From the NCBI GenBank assembly GCA_947445995.1, contig CANFED010000005.1, positions 1 to 33,537 of the forward strand: a stretch of 33,537 bases of DNA, read 5' to 3'. Source of the stretch: Oxalobacteraceae bacterium. GTDB lineage: Bacteria; Pseudomonadota; Gammaproteobacteria; Burkholderiales; Burkholderiaceae_D. Position 1 is the stretch's first letter, and each line of letters begins with the position of its first letter. The position numbers were made by a program, and so were the translations under genes. Below the pieces are notes generated by a model. The model was not told the origin of the DNA. It was given only the letters and a program-made list of their open reading frames with translations, and searched no databases. Positions 21,409 through 29,883 of the stretch are shown piece by piece.

Positions 21409-21593
21409 GGCGCGGGACAGGGGGTCATACCCTCTCCCTATCGAATGCATTAATACAATTGCATTTACGTTAGCGCCAACCTTGGCTATCGTTCGTCTAC
21501 TGAATCACTGATCTTCTGGACTTCCGAATCATTGAATTTCTGAATCACTTGGTTACTGCATTACTCAATCACTTCAACGAAAGCGAGACTCCC

Positions 21594-22157
21594 ATGTCAT
21601 TGATCAATACGAAAATCGTTCCCTTCTCCGCCAACGCTTACCACAACGGCAAATTTACTACCGTCACCGATACAGACCTGCTCGGCAAATGGTCAGTCTT
21701 CGTGTTCTACCCAGCTGACTTCACGTTTGTCTGCCCAACCGAACTGGGTGACCTGGCCGACCACTACGCGACATTCCAGAAGCTTGGCGTCGAAATCTAC
21801 AGTGTCTCGACCGACACCCATTTCACGCACAAGGCCTGGCACGATACGTCAGACACCATCGGCAAGATCACCTACCCGATGCTGGCAGACCCTACCGGCC
21901 ACCTCACACGCGCATTTGACGTGATGATCGCCGAAGAAGGCCTGGCACTGCGCGGTACCTTCGTCGTCAATCCGGAAGGCGAAATCAAGTTGTGCGAAAT
22001 CCATGACAACGGCATTGGCCGCGATGCCAGCGAACTGCTGCGCAAAGTACAAGCGGCACAGTACGTCGCTGCTCATCCAAATGAGGCATGCCCTGCCAAA
22101 TGGACCCCAGGTGCAGAAACACTGACCCCGTCGTTCGATCTGGTTGGCAAGATCTAA
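21594..22157 (+). CDS. ahpC: Alkyl hydroperoxide reductase subunit C (peroxiredoxin)
   Basis: [57 protein letters not shown]-terminal [10 protein letters not shown]; start trimmed from 21549. Confidence 0.97.
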   Translation: MSLINTKIVPFSANAYHNGKFTTVTDTDLLGKWSVFVFYPADFTFVCPTELGDLADHYATFQKLGVEIYSVSTDTHFTHKAWHDTSDTIGKITYPMLADPTGHLTRAFDVMIAEEGLALRGTFVVNPEGEIKLCEIHDNGIGRDASELLRKVQAAQYVAAHPNEACPAKWTPGAETLTPSFDLVGKI

Positions 22158-22323
22158 GTTGTACTGAATATGGCGTGTCCCGTGTGGCACGCCAGCCAGC
22201 AGCACCTCCCCCCGATCAGCTTGATCTCCGCTAGTCCAGGCTACTCCGGTGGTGGTACTGCACCCTGACCTTCGCGCCTGACCATGCGCCCCATCGACAT
22301 CTCATTCCGAAAGCGAGCACATC

Positions 22324-23904
22324 ATGCTGGATGCAAATACCAAAGCCCAATTAAAAGCCTACCTCGAAAAAGTCGTCATGCCGATCGAGATCGATGCCTC
22401 GCTCGACGACAGCGCCAAGTCTGCAGAAATGCTCTCGCTGCTCAATGACATCAACAGCATGTCGAGCAATGTCACGCTGCGCGAACACCGCAACGACGGT
22501 CACCGTACGCCGTCATTCTCGATCAACCGCGTCGGTGCCGACATGGGCATCCGTTTTGCCGGCATCCCGATGGGTCATGAATTTACCTCGCTGATCCTGG
22601 CTTTGCTGCAGGCTGGCGGCCATCCGCCGAAAACCGACGCCGACGTGCTCGAACAGATCCGTAATCTTGATGGCGACTACAAGTTCGAAACGTATATCTC
22701 GCTGTCATGCCATAGCTGCCCGGAAGTGGTCCAGTCATTGAACCTGATGGCGGTCATCAATCCGAAAATCCGTCACGTGATGATCGACGGCTCGCTGTTC
22801 CAGGATGAAGTCAAGGAACGTAACGTGATGTCGGTGCCAAGCATCTACCTCAACGGCGAATTTTTCGACTCCGGCCGCATGGAGCTGACTGAAATTCTGG
22901 CCAAGCTCGACACCGGCTCGGTCAAGCGCGATGCCGAAAAGATTTCGAAGAAAGATGTCTTCGATGTCCTGATCGTCGGCGGCGGACCTGCCGGCGCATC
23001 GGCTGCCATCTATGCTGCTCGCAAGGGAATCCGTACGGGCATCGTTGCCGAGCGCTTCGGCGGTCAGGTCATGGATACGATGGGGATCGAAAACTTCATT
23101 TCGGTGAAAGCGACCGAAGGACCGAAACTAGTGGCCGCACTCGAAGAGCACGTCAAGGAATATGACGTCGACGTGATGAATCTGCAGCGGGCTGCTGCGC
23201 TGATTCCAGGCGACCTGATCGAAATCAAACTGGCCAGTGGTGCCAGCCTGAAAGCCCGCTCGGTAATCCTGGCGACCGGCGCGCGCTGGCGTGAAATGAA
23301 CGTTCCGGGTGAGCAGGAATATCGCAACCGCGGTGTCGCCTACTGTCCGCACTGCGATGGTCCGCTGTACAAGGGCAAGCGCGTCGCCGTCATCGGCGGG
23401 GGAAATTCGGGAGTCGAAGCGGCAATCGACCTGGCAGGAATCGTCTCGCACGTCACCCTGATCGAATACGATACGCAGTTGCGTGCCGATGCCGTCTTGC
23501 AGCGCAAGTTGCATAGTCTGCCGAACGTCACCGTGATCACCAGTGCGTTGAGTACCGAAGTCTCCGGCGACGGCACCCGCGTCAATGGCTTGCACTACAC
23601 GGACCGTACGAACGGATCAGCACATACCGTCGAACTGGAAGGCATCTTCGTGCAGATCGGGCTCTTGCCAAATACGGACTGGATCAAGGGCACTGTCGCC
23701 CTGACCAACCGTGGCGAAATCGAAATCGATGCGCGCGGCCAGACCTCGATCCCCGGCGTGTTTGCGGCCGGCGATGTCACCAACATTCCGTTCAAGCAGA
23801 TCATCATTGCGATGGGCGAAGGATCGAAAGCAGGATTGAGCGCCTTCGATCATCTGATTCGCACCTCTGCACCTGCGGAGAAGGAAGTCGCTGCCGTCGC
23901 CTAA
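22324..23904 (+). CDS. ahpF: Alkyl hydroperoxide reductase subunit F
   Basis: 526 aa; N-terminal CHSC, FAD motif [42 protein letters not shown]. Confidence 0.97.
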   Translation: MLDANTKAQLKAYLEKVVMPIEIDASLDDSAKSAEMLSLLNDINSMSSNVTLREHRNDGHRTPSFSINRVGADMGIRFAGIPMGHEFTSLILALLQAGGHPPKTDADVLEQIRNLDGDYKFETYISLSCHSCPEVVQSLNLMAVINPKIRHVMIDGSLFQDEVKERNVMSVPSIYLNGEFFDSGRMELTEILAKLDTGSVKRDAEKISKKDVFDVLIVGGGPAGASAAIYAARKGIRTGIVAERFGGQVMDTMGIENFISVKATEGPKLVAALEEHVKEYDVDVMNLQRAAALIPGDLIEIKLASGASLKARSVILATGARWREMNVPGEQEYRNRGVAYCPHCDGPLYKGKRVAVIGGGNSGVEAAIDLAGIVSHVTLIEYDTQLRADAVLQRKLHSLPNVTVITSALSTEVSGDGTRVNGLHYTDRTNGSAHTVELEGIFVQIGLLPNTDWIKGTVALTNRGEIEIDARGQTSIPGVFAAGDVTNIPFKQIIIAMGEGSKAGLSAFDHLIRTSAPAEKEVAAVA

Positions 23905-23914
23905 AAATGACATG

Positions 23915-23952
23915 AAAAAAGGGGGTGGGCGACAAGCCCATCCCCTTTTTTT
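23915..23952. terminator. Terminator of ahpF (bidirectional appearance)
   Basis: AAAAAA-GGGGGTGGGC-gacaa-GCCCATCCCC-TTTTTTT, 10-bp stem with one G-T pair. Confidence 0.88.
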
Positions 23953-23979
23953 ATGGTGACAACCGGTCAGGCGATTGGG

Positions 23980-24675
23980 TCAAGCCATTGCATCGTCGTC
24001 GCCGCCGAAATCCACATCCCCTGCGCTATCGTCAATATCCGCACTGCTGACATCAGCTATCTCGGAAGACGCGACAGGTGTCGCTGCCGCCGCAGCGGGT
24101 TTGTCAACGCTATCTGCCATAGACGAAAAAGCGTTGCTTTGCGTCGCCGGTGCAGCGGCCCCGTGATGCCCCATCATGTTACCAATACCCTGAAACAGAA
24201 GTGCTCCGCCTGCCACGCCAGCGGCCGTTGCCGCCATCGTCCCGAGAAAATTGCCACCCCCTCCGCCAAGAAAACCCGGACTTGTCGGTGCCTGCGTCGT
24301 CGCTGCGGCAGGCGCGCTGGCCACTGCGGCACTGGCCACCGGAACCGACGCGGCTGAAACTGGCGCGTTATACGCACGCGCACTGACCGGGGTAGCAGAG
24401 CGTCCCCAGGCATTATTTCCGCCATCGAGAAAACTGCTGGGCGCAACAGCCGGCACGGGAACGGCTTGCGCCTCAAGGGCCGCAATGCGCGCACTAGCAC
24501 TCGCCAAAGCCTGGTCTTGCAGCAACGCTCGCTGCACCAGCAAGTACAGTGCATCAGGTTGCGCTAACGCCGCGTCCGCGATCAGCGCGGCGGCTTCAGG
24601 GTCCTTTTGCATGCCTTGTACCTGGCGCAATTGCATGAGGAACTCGTTGAGCATCCGGGATTCAGTGGGGGTCAT
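23980..24675 (-). CDS. DUF2076 domain-containing protein
   Basis: 231 aa; MTPTESRMLNEFLMQLRQVQGMQKDPEAAALIADAALAQPDALYLLVQRALLQDQAL, Ala/Pro linker, Gly-rich segment FLGGGGGNFLGTMAATAAGVAGGALLFQGIGNMM, acidic tail. Confidence 0.85.
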   Translation of the reverse strand: MTPTESRMLNEFLMQLRQVQGMQKDPEAAALIADAALAQPDALYLLVQRALLQDQALASASARIAALEAQAVPVPAVAPSSFLDGGNNAWGRSATPVSARAYNAPVSAASVPVASAAVASAPAAATTQAPTSPGFLGGGGGNFLGTMAATAAGVAGGALLFQGIGNMMGHHGAAAPATQSNAFSSMADSVDKPAAAAATPVASSEIADVSSADIDDSAGDVDFGGDDDAMA

Positions 24676-24841
24676 CGTACTTCTCCAAGGCGAAGGTTAA
24701 AAGGCTCCAATGACATGGGGACATCCCGCAGACAGTTCAAGATCAACCAATCCGTAAAACAAGTCAGTTACACTCTTTAAAAGCTTCGTGAGTTGCCTGC
24801 CAGAACCATCATGAGAGCCTTACCATTTTCGGGAGAGCACT

Positions 24842-24901
24842 ATGCATCACACCATCCACCATCCACTCGCTTGTGAAGCGTCGGTCCAAAGCCCATGCTG
24901 A
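24842..24901 (+). CDS. Putative 19-aa leader peptide upstream of the GspE-like gene
   Basis: ATG 24842 after SD-like gggagag; MHHTIHHPLACEASVQSPC*; stop TGA overlaps the downstream start (ATGCTGA). Confidence 0.4.
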   Translation: MHHTIHHPLACEASVQSPC

Positions 24902-27279
24902 AGGATTTCAAATGGCCAATACCAGCGCATTACGACGTCATGTCAGCGACTGGTGTCAACGATGGCACAGACATCGAACCGGCCGATGTCACGATGCAGA
25001 ACAATCGCAGTCAGGAAGGCCTGCTTGTGCGCATGGATGGTGCCGAAGCGTTTCTTGAGTTCCGCACCCGGCGTGCTCCGACCAGCGTGCGCATCGCATT
25101 CGGCAGCCTGCGCCTGCTGCGCCTGACCGACCCGGTCGAGATGACGCAGCTAATGCTCTCGGATGCCCTAACCGATGCAGCGACAGTGCCGTTACTGAGC
25201 CAGAAATGTGTGATCAATTATCACAGTGGCGATCCATTCGTGACGCAGACGCTGGGACTGGTATCCAAACCGTTTGGCCTGTTCCTGTACGTGCCGATCG
25301 AGGGTAGCAAGGAAGTGATTCGCTGCTTTATCCCGGCAGAAGTGATCCGGAATTACCAGCTCGGCGAGCAACTCGGAAAAATGCTGGTGGAAGAACATCT
25401 GGTCAGCGAAAACAAGATCAGTGCCGGTCTTGAAAAGCAGGAACAGCTTCGCTCGCAAAAGCTGGGTGACTACCTGAAGCAAAAAAATATCATCACGCAG
25501 GACAATATCGAAGCCGCGCTGCAAAGCCAGAAAAACAAACCCCAATTGCGGCTGGGCGAAGCCCTGCTGCAAGAAAACATCATCACCGAATTGCAACTGG
25601 CCGATGCACTGGCGGCGCAGACTCAAAACCGCAAGGTGCCGCTGGGTGACATCCTGGTCGAGATGCATTTTGTCAGCCTCGATACGATCAAGCGCGTGCT
25701 GGCACAAAAACTGGGCATTCCCTTCGTCAACCTGCGCGGCTTCAAGTTCGATCCCGCGCTGATCAAGACCGTCCCCGCTGACTTCGTACGCAAGTACAAC
25801 GTGATGCCGCTGTATCAGACCAGCACGCGCATGGTGGTAGCGATGGAAAACCCGCTGGCCAATCAGCCATTGCAGGAACTGGCCTTTACTACCAAGCTGA
25901 AAATCGATCCCGTCATGGCCTCGGTGGATGATCTGAGACTGGTCATCAGTCAGGTCTATGGCCTGCAGAGCGACGGCGGCAACATCGCCGAACTGGTCTA
26001 CGAGCTCGGTGCCGACGACATCAAAATCGACCAGCCGACCGAGGTCATTACCGAATCCGACAACACGCTGGTGCGCCTCGTCAACAAGATCATCATGGAT
26101 GCCCATGAGCAGGGTGTCTCCGACATCCACATCGAAAACATGAAGGGCAATCGACCGACACGGGTGCGCTTTCGCAAGGATGGCGTGATGCAAGCCTATT
26201 CGGATGTCCCGGCTCAGTTCCGCAATGCACTGGTGTCACGCATCAAGATCATGTGCCGCCTCGATATTTCCGAAAAACGTCGCCCGCAGGATGGCAAGAT
26301 GAATTTCGAGCAGTACGGGCCAGCGGCGATCGAATTGCGGGTACTGACCATCCCGACCACCGAGGGCCTAGAAGACATCGTGATGCGGATACTGGCAGCA
26401 CCGAAAGCAGTCTCGATAGAGAGCCTGGGCTTGTCGCAATACGGCATGGACGGACTCAAGAAACTGGCACTGAAGCCGCATGGACTGCTCTTCGTCTGCG
26501 GCCCGACCGGCTCCGGCAAAACCACCACGCTGCATTCGCTGCTGAACTTCATCAACACACCGGAACGCAAAATCTGGACCGTCGAAGATCCGGTAGAAAT
26601 TACCCAGGATGGCTTGCGCCAGGTACAGGTACAAACCAAGATCGACTGGACCTTTGCGGCCGTGCTGCGCAGTTTCTTGCGTGCCGATCCGGACGTCATC
26701 ATGGTCGGCGAAACGCGCGACCCGGAAACGGCGAAAACCGTCATCGAAGCCTCACTCACCGGCCACCTGGTGTTTTCGACGATGCACACCAACAGTGCCG
26801 CCGAAAGCGTGGTGCGACTACTTGATTTTGGTCTTGATCCGTTTAACTTTGCCGATGCACTGCTGGGGGTGGTGGGACAACGACTGGCACGCCGCCTGTG
26901 CAACCATTGCAAGATATTCCATGAAGCTGACGAAGAAGAACTCAACATGCTGGCCAGTGAATACTGCTTTGAAACCGAACTCGACAAAAATACAATCCTG
27001 CATCGCTGGCACCAGCAGTACAGCAAGAATGACGGTGTGATTGCCCTGTACAAAGCGGACGGCTGCGACCTGTGCAACGACAGTGGCTACAAGGGACGAC
27101 TCGGCATCCACGAGGTGCTGATCGCAACGGCAGCGGTCAAGAAAAAAATCCATGCGCGCGCCAGTGTGCCGGAAATCCTGCAAGTGGCCGTGTCGGAGGG
27201 AATGATGACGATGCGTCAGGACGGAATAGAAAAGATCTTCCAGGGACAGACTGACTGGGACCAGATCCGGGCGATCTAG
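24895..27279 (+). CDS. GspE/PulE/PilB-family ATPase with expanded N-terminal MshEN-like repeats
   Basis: 794 aa; Walker A GPTGSGKTTTLHSLL, VEDPVEI, GETRDPETAKTVIEASLTGHLVFSTMHTN, paired CxxC (CNHC...CDLC); four 30-aa LG-repeat units. Confidence 0.94.
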   Translation: MLKDFKWPIPAHYDVMSATGVNDGTDIEPADVTMQNNRSQEGLLVRMDGAEAFLEFRTRRAPTSVRIAFGSLRLLRLTDPVEMTQLMLSDALTDAATVPLLSQKCVINYHSGDPFVTQTLGLVSKPFGLFLYVPIEGSKEVIRCFIPAEVIRNYQLGEQLGKMLVEEHLVSENKISAGLEKQEQLRSQKLGDYLKQKNIITQDNIEAALQSQKNKPQLRLGEALLQENIITELQLADALAAQTQNRKVPLGDILVEMHFVSLDTIKRVLAQKLGIPFVNLRGFKFDPALIKTVPADFVRKYNVMPLYQTSTRMVVAMENPLANQPLQELAFTTKLKIDPVMASVDDLRLVISQVYGLQSDGGNIAELVYELGADDIKIDQPTEVITESDNTLVRLVNKIIMDAHEQGVSDIHIENMKGNRPTRVRFRKDGVMQAYSDVPAQFRNALVSRIKIMCRLDISEKRRPQDGKMNFEQYGPAAIELRVLTIPTTEGLEDIVMRILAAPKAVSIESLGLSQYGMDGLKKLALKPHGLLFVCGPTGSGKTTTLHSLLNFINTPERKIWTVEDPVEITQDGLRQVQVQTKIDWTFAAVLRSFLRADPDVIMVGETRDPETAKTVIEASLTGHLVFSTMHTNSAAESVVRLLDFGLDPFNFADALLGVVGQRLARRLCNHCKIFHEADEEELNMLASEYCFETELDKNTILHRWHQQYSKNDGVIALYKADGCDLCNDSGYKGRLGIHEVLIATAAVKKKIHARASVPEILQVAVSEGMMTMRQDGIEKIFQGQTDWDQIRAI

Positions 27280-27316
27280 TTATCCAACAGCGTTGGCCTG
27301 AGCGCTAGCCGAACGT

Positions 27317-27345
27317 AAAAAAGCCGGATAACACTCCGGCTTTTT
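27317..27345. terminator. Bidirectional terminator between convergent GspE-like and prolyl oligopeptidase genes
   Basis: AAAAAAGCCGGA-taacac-TCCGGCTTTTT. Confidence 0.85.
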
Positions 27346-27357
27346 CATGTCTGCACC

Positions 27358-29505
27358 TCAGGGCTTGAGACTATCCATCCCCAGTACCCGAGTCAGAAAT
27401 CCCCATCGATCAGCGACTTCGTCAATCTGCTTGCCGGTCGGTTTTCCTGCACCATGACCAGCCTTGGTATCGATGCGAATTAGCACCGGTGCCGGTCCGG
27501 CCTGAGCAGCTTGCTCGGCCGCCGCAAACTTGAAGCTGTGTGACGGCACGACCCGGTCGTCGTGGTCGGCCGTCGTCACCAGCGTAGCCGGATAACAGGT
27601 GCCGCTGCGCAGGTTATGCAACGGCGAGTACGCCCGCAGCGCAGCGAATTGCGCGGCATCGTCGGACGAGCCGTAGTCCGCCGTCCAGGCCCAGCCGATC
27701 GTGAACTTGTGAAAGCGCAGCATGTCCATCACGCCGACGGCTGGCAGTGCCGCGCCAAACAATTCCGGTCGCTGCGTCAATGCCGCACCCACCAGCAAGC
27801 CGCCATTACTGCCTCCGCCTATGGCCAGTTTTGGCGTCGACGTAATGTTGTTGGCAATGAGCCATTCGGCCGCCGCGATGAAGTCATCGAACACATTCTG
27901 CTTCTGCAGTTTGGTGCCGGCCTGATGCCAGCTTTCGCCGTACTCGCCACCACCACGCAAGTTAGGCACCGCATAGACGCCGCCCATCTCCATCCAGGCC
28001 AGATTGGCGACCGAAAACGCAGGTGTCAGCGAAATATTGAAGCCGCCATAGCCGTACAGATACGTCGGGTTGCTGCCGTCGAGCTTGATGCCCTTGCGGT
28101 TGACGATGAACATCGGTACGCGCGTACCATCCTTGCTGCGATAGAAAACCTGACGCGTCTCGTAGTCGGTCGGGTCGAACGCCACCTTGGGCTGACGAAT
28201 CACGCTGCTGGTATCGCTGGCGATGTCATAGCGGTAAATCGTGGTCGGTGTCGTGAAGCCGGTGTACGAATAATAGGTCGTCGCATCATCGCGCTTGCCG
28301 GCAAAACCGGACGCCGTACCGAGGCCCGGCAAAGCCACGTCGCGCTGAAAACTGCCGTTCAGATCGAACACCTTGATCTGGCTGTGGGCGTCCTTCAGGT
28401 AGCTGCCAACCAGCCGGTTGCCGACCAGGTTGGCCGATAGCAGCGTTTCGGCCGCCTGCGGCACTAGCTCCTTCCAGTCGGCGCTGCCCGGCTTGCGGAT
28501 ATCAATGGCAACGATACGGCTGCGCGGGGCATCCTTGTCAGTGCGAAACAGAAACACCGGGCCATTGTTGTCGATGAAATGGTAGGCCGCATCGAAGGCT
28601 TCGAGCAACGGCAGGACCGGACTCCTGGCATCCGCCAGATCCTTGTAAAAGACCCGTGACTTGCGCTCGGTGCCCTGCCAGATCGTGATGATCAGATACC
28701 TGCCATCGTCGGTGACCTTGCCATCGAAACCCCAATCCTTGTGATCGGGACGGTCGTAGACGAGCACATCGGCGCTTTGCAGCGTGCCGATCTGATGGTA
28801 GTAAAGCTTCTGAAAATAATTCGACTCGGCCAGCTTGGTCGCTTCGCTCGGTGCATCGTAGCGACTATAAAAAAACCCCTTGCCGTCCTTGCTCCATGAC
28901 GCACCGGAAAACTTCACCCACGACAATTCATCGGTCAAATCCTTGCCGCTGTCGATGTCGCGAATCTTCCAGGTGTTCCAGTCCGATCCGGAGGCCGCGG
29001 TGCCGTAGGCCAGATAGCGGCCGTCCGGACTCACCGCCATGCCGGCCAGAGCGACAGTCCCGTCGGCGGCCAGCGTGTTCGGGTCGAGCAGCAGGCGCGG
29101 TACGTCATCGAGTTCGGCCATCGTGTAGAGCACGGCCTGGCTTTGCAAACCATCATTGCGGCTGATGAAGTAGCGCCCACTCTCGCGAAACGGCACGCTG
29201 AAGCGCTCGTAATTCCAGAGCGTCGTCAGGCGTTCCCGGATCGCGCTGCGCGCCGGGATCTCGGCCAGGTAGGATTGCGTCAGCTGATTTTGCGCGGCAA
29301 TCCAGTCCTTCGTCGCGGCACTGTTACCGTCTTCCAGCCAGCGATACGGATCGGCGACCTTGACGCCGTGGTAGTCATCAACCTGATCGACTACTTTGCT
29401 GACCGGGTACGTCATCGGCACACCAGTCGGGCATTGCTGCGCGGTGGCTGCTTGCAACGACATCGCCGACACCAGCACGGCGGCATGACCGAGCGGCCGG
29501 ATCAA
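27358..29505 (-). CDS. Prolyl oligopeptidase family serine peptidase (S9), likely exported
   Basis: YPVSKVVDQVDDYHGVKVADPYRWLED; catalytic GGGSNGGLLVGA; DDRVVPSHSFKFAA; GHGAGKPT. ORF open to 29586; TTG at 29505 gives signal-like LIRPLGHAAVLVSAMSLQAATA; start uncertain. Confidence 0.92.
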   Translation of the reverse strand: MIRPLGHAAVLVSAMSLQAATAQQCPTGVPMTYPVSKVVDQVDDYHGVKVADPYRWLEDGNSAATKDWIAAQNQLTQSYLAEIPARSAIRERLTTLWNYERFSVPFRESGRYFISRNDGLQSQAVLYTMAELDDVPRLLLDPNTLAADGTVALAGMAVSPDGRYLAYGTAASGSDWNTWKIRDIDSGKDLTDELSWVKFSGASWSKDGKGFFYSRYDAPSEATKLAESNYFQKLYYHQIGTLQSADVLVYDRPDHKDWGFDGKVTDDGRYLIITIWQGTERKSRVFYKDLADARSPVLPLLEAFDAAYHFIDNNGPVFLFRTDKDAPRSRIVAIDIRKPGSADWKELVPQAAETLLSANLVGNRLVGSYLKDAHSQIKVFDLNGSFQRDVALPGLGTASGFAGKRDDATTYYSYTGFTTPTTIYRYDIASDTSSVIRQPKVAFDPTDYETRQVFYRSKDGTRVPMFIVNRKGIKLDGSNPTYLYGYGGFNISLTPAFSVANLAWMEMGGVYAVPNLRGGGEYGESWHQAGTKLQKQNVFDDFIAAAEWLIANNITSTPKLAIGGGSNGGLLVGAALTQRPELFGAALPAVGVMDMLRFHKFTIGWAWTADYGSSDDAAQFAALRAYSPLHNLRSGTCYPATLVTTADHDDRVVPSHSFKFAAAEQAAQAGPAPVLIRIDTKAGHGAGKPTGKQIDEVADRWGFLTRVLGMDSLKP

Positions 29506-29792
29506 GCTGTGACCTGCACACCTCGCCAGAAGGCGACATAACCGGCAATCTGCCTGGCCGCATCCTTGGGCTCCGGGTAGAACCACGCCGCGTCGGCATT
29601 GACCTTACCATCGACGACGATATCGTAATAGCTTGCCGTTCCCTTCCAGCCGCAGACAGTGTGTTTTTCGCTCGGAGCCAGATACTGCTGATGAACCGCA
29701 GCCAGCGGAAAATACGTGGTGCCCTCGACCAGTTCGATGGCGGAAGAATCGGCTTGCGCAATGACTGCGCCGTTCCAGGTAGCGGTTGGCAT
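29502..29792 (-). CDS. DUF427 domain-containing protein
   Basis: 96 aa; EGTTYFPLAAVHQQYLAPSEKHTVCGWKGTASYYDIVVDGK...AAWFYPEPKDAA. Confidence 0.9.
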   Translation of the reverse strand: MPTATWNGAVIAQADSSAIELVEGTTYFPLAAVHQQYLAPSEKHTVCGWKGTASYYDIVVDGKVNADAAWFYPEPKDAARQIAGYVAFWRGVQVTA

Positions 29793-29883
29793 GAGAACTC
29801 CGTGTCAGTGATGGGTGAGCAAAAATAACACACGCCACGTTGATGTGCTGGCTCCTGCCAGATCAGAGTTTTGGCCGGCTTTC

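Noticed and set aside
25192-26193. 333-aa minus-strand ORF
   Set aside because: Antisense to the well-supported GspE-like gene; no recognisable domain. The same applies to 26214-27077, 19600-20505, 11794-12657 and 27562-28440.
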